From NCBI RefSeq assembly GCF_900100205.1, contig NZ_FNEQ01000012.1:122060-186059 (forward strand): DNA of 64,000 bases, written 5' to 3'. The stretch comes from Duganella sp. OV510 (lineage in GTDB: Bacteria > Pseudomonadota > Gammaproteobacteria > Burkholderiales > Burkholderiaceae_D). The notes beneath the pieces are model-generated. The model made no database searches, was not told where the DNA came from, and saw nothing but the letters and a program-made list of their open reading frames with translations. Every line of letters begins with the position of its first letter. Position 1 is the stretch's first letter. The position numbers and the translations under genes are program-made. Shown here one piece after another: positions 58,392 to 64,000 of this stretch.

Positions 58392-59926
58392 CGTGCGATG
58401 CGCTTGAAGTCGCGCAGGCGGAACCCCATCGCCAGCAGGGCGGCAAAATACACTACTGCACAAGCGCCGACCAGCAGCAGCAGGGCACCGATACGCAGGA
58501 AAGCGTGATGCTGCAAGCCCAGCCAGTCAATTTGCTGCGAGCCAAACCACGCCGCGCCACCCATCAGCGCGCAGGCGATCACCAGTTTCACGCAAAACAT
58601 CGTCCAGCCCGGCGCCGGACGATAGATATCGCGCTTGCGCAGGCCGGTGTACAGGAAGGCCGCGTTCAGGCAGGCGCCGAGGCCGATCGACAGCGCCAGG
58701 CCGGCCACCTTCAGATAAGGCACGAACAGCAGATTCATCAGCTGCGTGGCGATCAGCACCCCGATGGCGATCCGCACCGGCGTGCGGATATCCTGTTGTG
58801 CATAGAAGGCCGGCGCCAGCGTCTTCACCAGGATGATGCCCAGCAGGCCGGCGCAATAGGCGATCAGCGGACTGGCTGAAGCGGCGGCGTCGGCGCCGGT
58901 GAAGGCGCCGTAATGGAACAGGGTGGCGATCAGCGGCTCGGCCAGCACCGCCATGCCGACCGCTGCTGGCAGCGCCAGCAGGAAGGTCAGGCGCAGGCCC
59001 CAGTCCAGCAGGCCGGAGTATTCCACCTTGTCATCGTCGGCCTGTGCCTTGGACAGGCTGGGCAGCAGGATGGTGCCCAGCGCCACGCCCAGCAGCGCGG
59101 TGGGGAACTCCATCAGGCGGTCGGCGTACGACAGCCAGGAGATACTGCCTTCCACCAGGCGCGAGGCGATGCTGGTGTTGATCATCAGGCTGATCTGCGC
59201 GGCCGACACGGCAAACACTGCCGGCCCCATTTTCTTCAGCACGCGGCGCACGCCGGGATCGCCAAGGCCGGCGGCCGGATTCCACGACAGCCTGGGCAGC
59301 ATGCCGATCTTGATCAGCGCTGGAATCTGGATCGCCACCTGCAAGATGCCGCCGACGAACACGGCGATGGCCATGGCATAGATCGGCCGTTCCAGGTGCT
59401 GTTGCAGGAACAGCGAGGCGACAATCGACGACAGGTTCAGCAACACCGGCGTAAAGGCCGGGATCTTGAACTCGCGCCAGGTATTCAGCACGCCGCCGGC
59501 CAGCGCCACAAAGGCCATGAAACTGATATACGGGAACATCAAACGCGTCATCCAGACGGCGGCGTCGAACTCCTCCAGGCCGCTGGCAATCAGGTAGATG
59601 AACAGCGGCGAGGCTATAATACCGATTACCGTGACGATCAGCGTGGACCATACCAGCGTATTGGCCACATGGTCGGTCAGCTTTTTGCTGGCTTCCAGCC
59701 CCTGTTTGTTCTTGTATTCCGACAGGATGGGCACGAAGGCTTGCGAGAACGCGCCCTCGGCAAACAGCCGCCGCAGCAGGTTAGGGATGCGGAACGCCAC
59801 GATATAGGCATCCGTCATGCCGCCGGCGCCAAAGGCACGGGCAATCAAGGTTTCACGCAGTAGTCCGGTGATCCGGGACAGCATTGTCATGCTGGAAATG
59901 GCGGTCAGTGTTTTAAGCAAGTTCAT
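58388..59926 (-). CDS. murJ: Lipid II flippase MurJ (MviN)
   Basis: A 512-residue protein with about 14 membrane helices. The N terminus LLKTLTAISSMTMLSRITGLLRETLIARAFGAG is the MurJ/MviN signature, with conserved Arg residues in the central cavity (RIPNLLRRLFAEGAFSQAFVPIL). It flips lipid II for peptidoglycan synthesis. It is transcribed divergently from rpsT, a common arrangement in betaproteobacteria. Confidence 0.95.
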   Translation of the reverse strand: MNLLKTLTAISSMTMLSRITGLLRETLIARAFGAGGMTDAYIVAFRIPNLLRRLFAEGAFSQAFVPILSEYKNKQGLEASKKLTDHVANTLVWSTLIVTVIGIIASPLFIYLIASGLEEFDAAVWMTRLMFPYISFMAFVALAGGVLNTWREFKIPAFTPVLLNLSSIVASLFLQQHLERPIYAMAIAVFVGGILQVAIQIPALIKIGMLPRLSWNPAAGLGDPGVRRVLKKMGPAVFAVSAAQISLMINTSIASRLVEGSISWLSYADRLMEFPTALLGVALGTILLPSLSKAQADDDKVEYSGLLDWGLRLTFLLALPAAVGMAVLAEPLIATLFHYGAFTGADAAASASPLIAYCAGLLGIILVKTLAPAFYAQQDIRTPVRIAIGVLIATQLMNLLFVPYLKVAGLALSIGLGACLNAAFLYTGLRKRDIYRPAPGWTMFCVKLVIACALMGGAAWFGSQQIDWLGLQHHAFLRIGALLLLVGACAVVYFAALLAMGFRLRDFKRIAR

Positions 59927-59941
59927 GGGACGTGATTATAG

Positions 59942-59970
59942 TTGCTCCGACAGGAAAATATCGCTATAAT
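59942..59970 (+). promoter_or_regulatory. Promoter of rpsT
   Basis: TTGCTC (59942-59947) and TATAAT (59965-59970) are spaced by 17 bases, leaving an unusually long leader of about 145 bases before rpsT. Confidence 0.6.
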
Positions 59971-60000
59971 CCTAGGCTGTACAAAATTCTGTTGCGCAGA

Positions 60001-60085
60001 CAATATTGTTTGGCAAGCAGTAGTTTGACTCACACGGTTCGCTCTGATTGCAACCTTGGACGCACCTGTTTGCCAAACAATAATG
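60001..60085 (+). promoter_or_regulatory. Long-range inverted repeat in the rpsT leader
   Basis: CAATATTGTTTGGCAA (60001-60016) is nearly the reverse complement of TTGCCAAACAATAATG (60070-60085), with 14 of 16 positions matching. A short palindrome GTTTGCAAAC follows at 60085-60094. The leader RNA could fold back on itself ahead of the ribosome site (TAGGAAAT). Confidence 0.55.
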
Positions 60086-60121
60086 TTTGCAAACGCATCA
60101 TTTACTGATTTAGGAAATTTC

Positions 60122-60388
60122 ATGGCAAATACCGCACAAGCGCGCAAACGCGCTCGTCAAGCAGTTAAGCAAAACGCTCACAACTCGTCCCAGCGTTCGA
60201 CCCTGCGCACCGCTATCAAAGCCGTGCGTAAGGCGATCCAGGCCGGCGACAAAGCTGCTGCGACGACTATCTTCCAAACTTCGGTGTCGACCATCGACAG
60301 CATCGCTGACAAGAAGATCATCCACAAAAACAAGGCAGCTCGTCACAAGAGCCGTCTGGCCGCTGCGTTGAAAGCACTGGCAGCTTAA
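60122..60388 (+). CDS. rpsT: 30S ribosomal protein S20
   Basis: An 88-residue basic, helical protein of the standard length. It starts MANTAQARKRARQAVKQNAHNSSQRSTLRTAIKAVRKAI and ends KAARHKSRLAAALKALAA, both diagnostic. It binds 16S rRNA early in small-subunit assembly. ATG 60122 is preceded by AGGAAA; the longer frame from 60056 is not used. Confidence 0.97.
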   Translation: MANTAQARKRARQAVKQNAHNSSQRSTLRTAIKAVRKAIQAGDKAAATTIFQTSVSTIDSIADKKIIHKNKAARHKSRLAAALKALAA

Positions 60389-60411
60389 TTCCCCTCACAG
60401 GGAAGTAAAGC

Positions 60412-60446
60412 AAAAGCCCGCTCCGGTTCGTCCGGCGCGGGCTTTG
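60412..60446 (+). terminator. Bidirectional terminator between rpsT and rluE
   Basis: AAAAGCCCGC (60412-60421) pairs with GCGGGCTTT (60437-60445), with an inner CCGG/CCGG extension around TTCG. Both strands end in T-rich sequence, which suits the two convergent genes. Confidence 0.8.
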
Positions 60447-60482
60447 TCGTTTGTACAGCCCCGGCATGGGGCTGTTGTCGTT

Positions 60483-61043
60483 TCAGGGTGCCAGATCTTT
60501 CGGCGACACCTCCATCCACTCGCCCGGCATCAGCGGATGCGTGGCCAGCGAAATGCCGCCAATCGCGGTGCGGATCAGTCGCAGCGTCGGCAGGCCGACC
60601 GCTGCCGTCATGCGCCGCACCTGGCGGTTCTTGCCCTCCTGTAGCGTGATCGCTAGCCAGCTGGTCGGCTGATCGGCGCGCTGGCGGATCGGTGGATTGC
60701 GCGGCCACAGCCACGCCGGCTCGGCGATGCGCACCGCCTTGCATGGTTGCGTCACAAAATCCCCCAGGTTGAGCGGCGCCTGCAACTTCTCCAGCGCGAC
60801 GGCGTCAGCAACGCCTTCCACCTGCACCAGATAGATCTTGGCCTCCTTGTGATCGGGGTGGGCAATGGCGTGCTGCAGCTTGCCGTCGTCGGTCAGCAGC
60901 ATCAGGCCTTCGCTGTCGTAGTCCAGCCGGCCGGCAGGGTAGATGTTGGGAATGGCCAGGTGGTCGGCCAGTGTCGCCTTACCCTCCTGCGCAGAGAACT
61001 GGCACAGCACTTGAAAAGGCTTGTTAAATAAAATCAGGGGCAT
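60483..61043 (-). CDS. rluE: 23S rRNA pseudouridine synthase RluE
   Basis: A 186-residue member of the RsuA-type pseudouridine synthases. The catalytic Asp lies in PAGRLDYDSEGLMLLT (about residues 37-52). The KNRQVRRMTAAVGLPTLRLIRTAIGG segment completes the active site. Its short size without an S4 domain fits RluE. It modifies 23S rRNA (U2457 in E. coli). It is divergent from icd, with a 115-base AT-rich gap between. Confidence 0.9.
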   Translation of the reverse strand: MPLILFNKPFQVLCQFSAQEGKATLADHLAIPNIYPAGRLDYDSEGLMLLTDDGKLQHAIAHPDHKEAKIYLVQVEGVADAVALEKLQAPLNLGDFVTQPCKAVRIAEPAWLWPRNPPIRQRADQPTSWLAITLQEGKNRQVRRMTAAVGLPTLRLIRTAIGGISLATHPLMPGEWMEVSPKDLAP

Positions 61044-61158
61044 TATTGAAAACTAAAAATGGTGTAGGCTTGAAAACTTTGATGCCTCGACACATAATGG
61101 CACAAACGTCTTATATCTTATAGAAGACTAAAGAATACATCCCTTTCGGAGAACCACG

Positions 61159-62415
<1,257 letters not shown>

Positions 62416-62419
62416 GCCA

Positions 62420-63277
62420 TTAGCGCATGCAGAGGTGCAGCGCTTCTTTCCAGTCTGGCAGATGGCAGAAGCGCGTGGTCAGGCGTTCCGACGACATCAC
62501 TGAATAGGTCGGGCGCCTGGCCGGCGTCGGGTAGTCGGCGGTGGTGATCGGCAGCACCTTGCACTGCAATCCCGCTTCTTCGACGATGGCCTGGGTGAAT
62601 TCATGCCAGGTCGTCTGTCCCTGCGCACTCAGGTGGTAGATGCCGCTGTTCTGTACCCACCATTCGCGGCCGCCGGCGTGCGCCTGCGACAGCACTTGCG
62701 CCGTGGTGTCGGCGATGGTGCGGCTCCAGGTCGGTGCGCCGTGCTGGTCGGCCACAACCTTCAGTTCGTCCCGTTCCTTCGCCAGGCGCAGCATGGTCAG
62801 CAGGAAATTCTTGCCGCGCATGCCGTACACCCAGCTGGTGCGGAAGATCAGGTGCGGGATGCCAGCTGCAGCAATCGCCTGTTCGCCGGCCAGCTTGCTG
62901 GCGCCGTAGACGTTCAGCGGGCCAACCGCATCGTCTTCCACCCGCGCCGATGGTTGCGAGCCGTCAAACACATAGTCGGTGGAGTAGTGCACCAGTGCCG
63001 CGCCCAGCGCCTTGGCTTCCTCGGCCATGACGCCCGGCGCTTCGGCGTTGATGCGGAAAGCCAGCTCGGGCTCGCTCTCGGCCTTGTCGACCGCCGTGTA
63101 GGCGGCCGGATTGACGATCAGCTGCGGCTTGACGCTGCGGATCACTTCACGCACCTGGTCCAGATTGGACAGGTCCATAACATTGCGGTCCACCGCCACG
63201 ACCTCGCCGACGCCTTGCAGGCTGCGCGCCAGCTCGTAGCCGACCTGGCCGGTGCTGCCGGTCAGTAAGACTTTCAT
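62420..63277 (-). CDS. rfbD: dTDP-4-dehydrorhamnose reductase
   Basis: A 285-residue short-chain dehydrogenase. The N-terminal KVLLTGSTGQVGYELARSLQ binds the nucleotide, and VHYSTDYVFDG and YGASKLAGEQAI supply the catalytic Tyr-x3-Lys. It performs the last step of dTDP-L-rhamnose synthesis. The start overlaps rfbC (ATGA), giving the order rfbA-rfbC-rfbD on the minus strand. It provides rhamnose for surface glycans, possibly including the EPS. Confidence 0.95.
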   Translation of the reverse strand: MKVLLTGSTGQVGYELARSLQGVGEVVAVDRNVMDLSNLDQVREVIRSVKPQLIVNPAAYTAVDKAESEPELAFRINAEAPGVMAEEAKALGAALVHYSTDYVFDGSQPSARVEDDAVGPLNVYGASKLAGEQAIAAAGIPHLIFRTSWVYGMRGKNFLLTMLRLAKERDELKVVADQHGAPTWSRTIADTTAQVLSQAHAGGREWWVQNSGIYHLSAQGQTTWHEFTQAIVEEAGLQCKVLPITTADYPTPARRPTYSVMSSERLTTRFCHLPDWKEALHLCMR

Positions 63278-63822
63278 GCGAACACCTCGGCGTTGGCCAG
63301 CAGCGACGCCGCCTCATCCTTGGCGGACAGGCGCGGCGTATCCAGTTCCGGCGGCCAGACGATGCCGATCGCCGTGTCGTTCCACAGGATCGAGCGCTCA
63401 TGCTCCGGCGACCAGTAGTCGGTGGTCTTGTACAGGAACTCGGCGTTATCCGAGGTCACGACGAAGCCGTGGGCGAAGCCAGGCGGTATCCACATCTGAC
63501 GCTTGTTCTCGGCCGACAGTTCAATGCCGTACCACTGGCCGAAAGTCGGCGAGCTTTTGCGGATGTCGACCGCGACGTCGAACACCGAACCAGCGGTGGC
63601 GCGCACCAGCTTGCCCTGTGCATGCTGGATCTGGTAGTGCAGACCGCGCAGCACGCCTTTCGACGAGCGCGAGTGATTGTCTTGCACAAACTCGGCGGTC
63701 ACGCCGGTCAGTTCCGCGAAACGGCGGGCGTTGAAGCTCTCGAAGAAAAAGCCGCGATCATCGCCGAACACTTTCGGCTCCAGCACCAGCAAGCCTTCCA
63801 GCGGCGTAGTAATAACATTCAT
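63274..63822 (-). CDS. rfbC: dTDP-4-dehydrorhamnose 3,5-epimerase
   Basis: A 182-residue cupin of the standard length. FFFESFNARRFAELTG, FVQDNHSRSSKGVLRGLHYQ (with the catalytic His) and WIPPGFAHGFVV are hallmark segments. It acts between the dehydratase RfbB and reductase RfbD. It overlaps both neighbours by four bases, so the three genes are translationally coupled. Confidence 0.96.
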   Translation of the reverse strand: MNVITTPLEGLLVLEPKVFGDDRGFFFESFNARRFAELTGVTAEFVQDNHSRSSKGVLRGLHYQIQHAQGKLVRATAGSVFDVAVDIRKSSPTFGQWYGIELSAENKRQMWIPPGFAHGFVVTSDNAEFLYKTTDYWSPEHERSILWNDTAIGIVWPPELDTPRLSAKDEAASLLANAEVFA

Positions 63823-64000
63823 CGTTGGACTACCTTATCTTCCAGGATTTGCAGCAAATATTGACCATAGTTGTTTTTCTTCAGCGGCTCGGCCAGCTTG
63901 CGCAGCTGGTCGGCGTCGATATAGCCCTTGCGATAGGCAATCTCTTCGGGGCACGCGACTTTCAGGCCCTGGCGCTTCTCGATGGTGGCGATGAACTGGC
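63819..64000 (-). CDS. rfbA: Glucose-1-phosphate thymidylyltransferase, C-terminal part (cut by window end)
   Basis: Only about the last 60 residues are present, ending LLQILEDKVVQR. The segment with GLKVACPEEIAYRKGYID, then LRKLAEPLKKNNYGQYLL, is the well-known C terminus of RfbA/RmlA. The TGA overlaps the rfbC start. It makes dTDP-glucose, the first step of rhamnose synthesis. The start and rfbB lie beyond the window. Confidence 0.93.
   Translation of the reverse strand, partial: QFIATIEKRQGLKVACPEEIAYRKGYIDADQLRKLAEPLKKNNYGQYLLQILEDKVVQR

Overview
The window looks like a GC-rich betaproteobacterial chromosome segment, most likely Oxalobacteraceae (Massilia, Duganella or Janthinobacterium type). 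I infer this from protein style and from the combination of an XrtB-type exosortase/exopolysaccharide locus, FxDxF-type PEP-CTERM proteins, an EpsA-type regulator, a TIGR03790 protein and a 2-aminobenzoyl-CoA-like catabolic cluster. No database search was possible.

Layout. (1) 1-3088: the end of an aromatic acyl-CoA catabolic operon (flavin oxidoreductase tail, MarR regulator, enoyl-CoA hydratase, acyl-CoA dehydrogenase, RidA protein). (2) 3099-7181: an AT-richer acyltransferase gene, an orphan pseudopilin-like gene, tRNA-Arg(CCU) and the ABC-F ATPase uup. (3) 7196-34133: a 27-kb exopolysaccharide locus read in one direction. It begins with epsL, the initiating sugar-phosphate transferase, epsD, epsE, epsF, epsG, xrtB and epsI. 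It continues with a polymerase-like membrane protein, a secreted glycosidase-like protein, a pyruvyltransferase-glycosyltransferase fusion, further glycosyltransferases, a nitroreductase-like protein, two flippases, a second pyruvyltransferase, galE, a nucleotide-sugar pyrophosphorylase and manC, and closes with a strong terminator. (4) 34316-48768: a surface and secreted-protein region with six PEP-CTERM proteins (predicted exosortase substrates), a TIGR03790 protein, a large ExeM/NucH-like extracellular nuclease, a subtilase, an orphan OmpR-type response regulator, EpsA and an Rpn-like nuclease. (5) 49068-58391: an eleven-gene, tightly overlapping operon combining GspG/F/E, PilN/PilO-like proteins, a polyproline PilP/GspC-like protein, a TPR-secretin and three more pseudopilins. 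It is neither a canonical type II secretion system nor a canonical type IV pilus. (6) 58388-64000: housekeeping genes murJ, rpsT, rluE and icd, then the convergent dTDP-rhamnose operon (rfbA partial, rfbC, rfbD).

How the parts may work together (inference): the locus in region 3 makes, flips, polymerises and exports a pyruvylated polysaccharide. XrtB would process the PEP-CTERM proteins of region 4 as they cross the membrane. EpsA, encoded among those substrates, would regulate the locus. The hybrid secretion operon could export the non-PEP-CTERM enzymes (nuclease, subtilase). The rfb genes supply dTDP-rhamnose. The least described element is the hybrid secretion operon with its proline-rich components. 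Other points of interest are an EpsG homologue with a degenerate P-loop, the pyruvyltransferase-glycosyltransferase fusion, and the EpsA/degenerate response-regulator pair.
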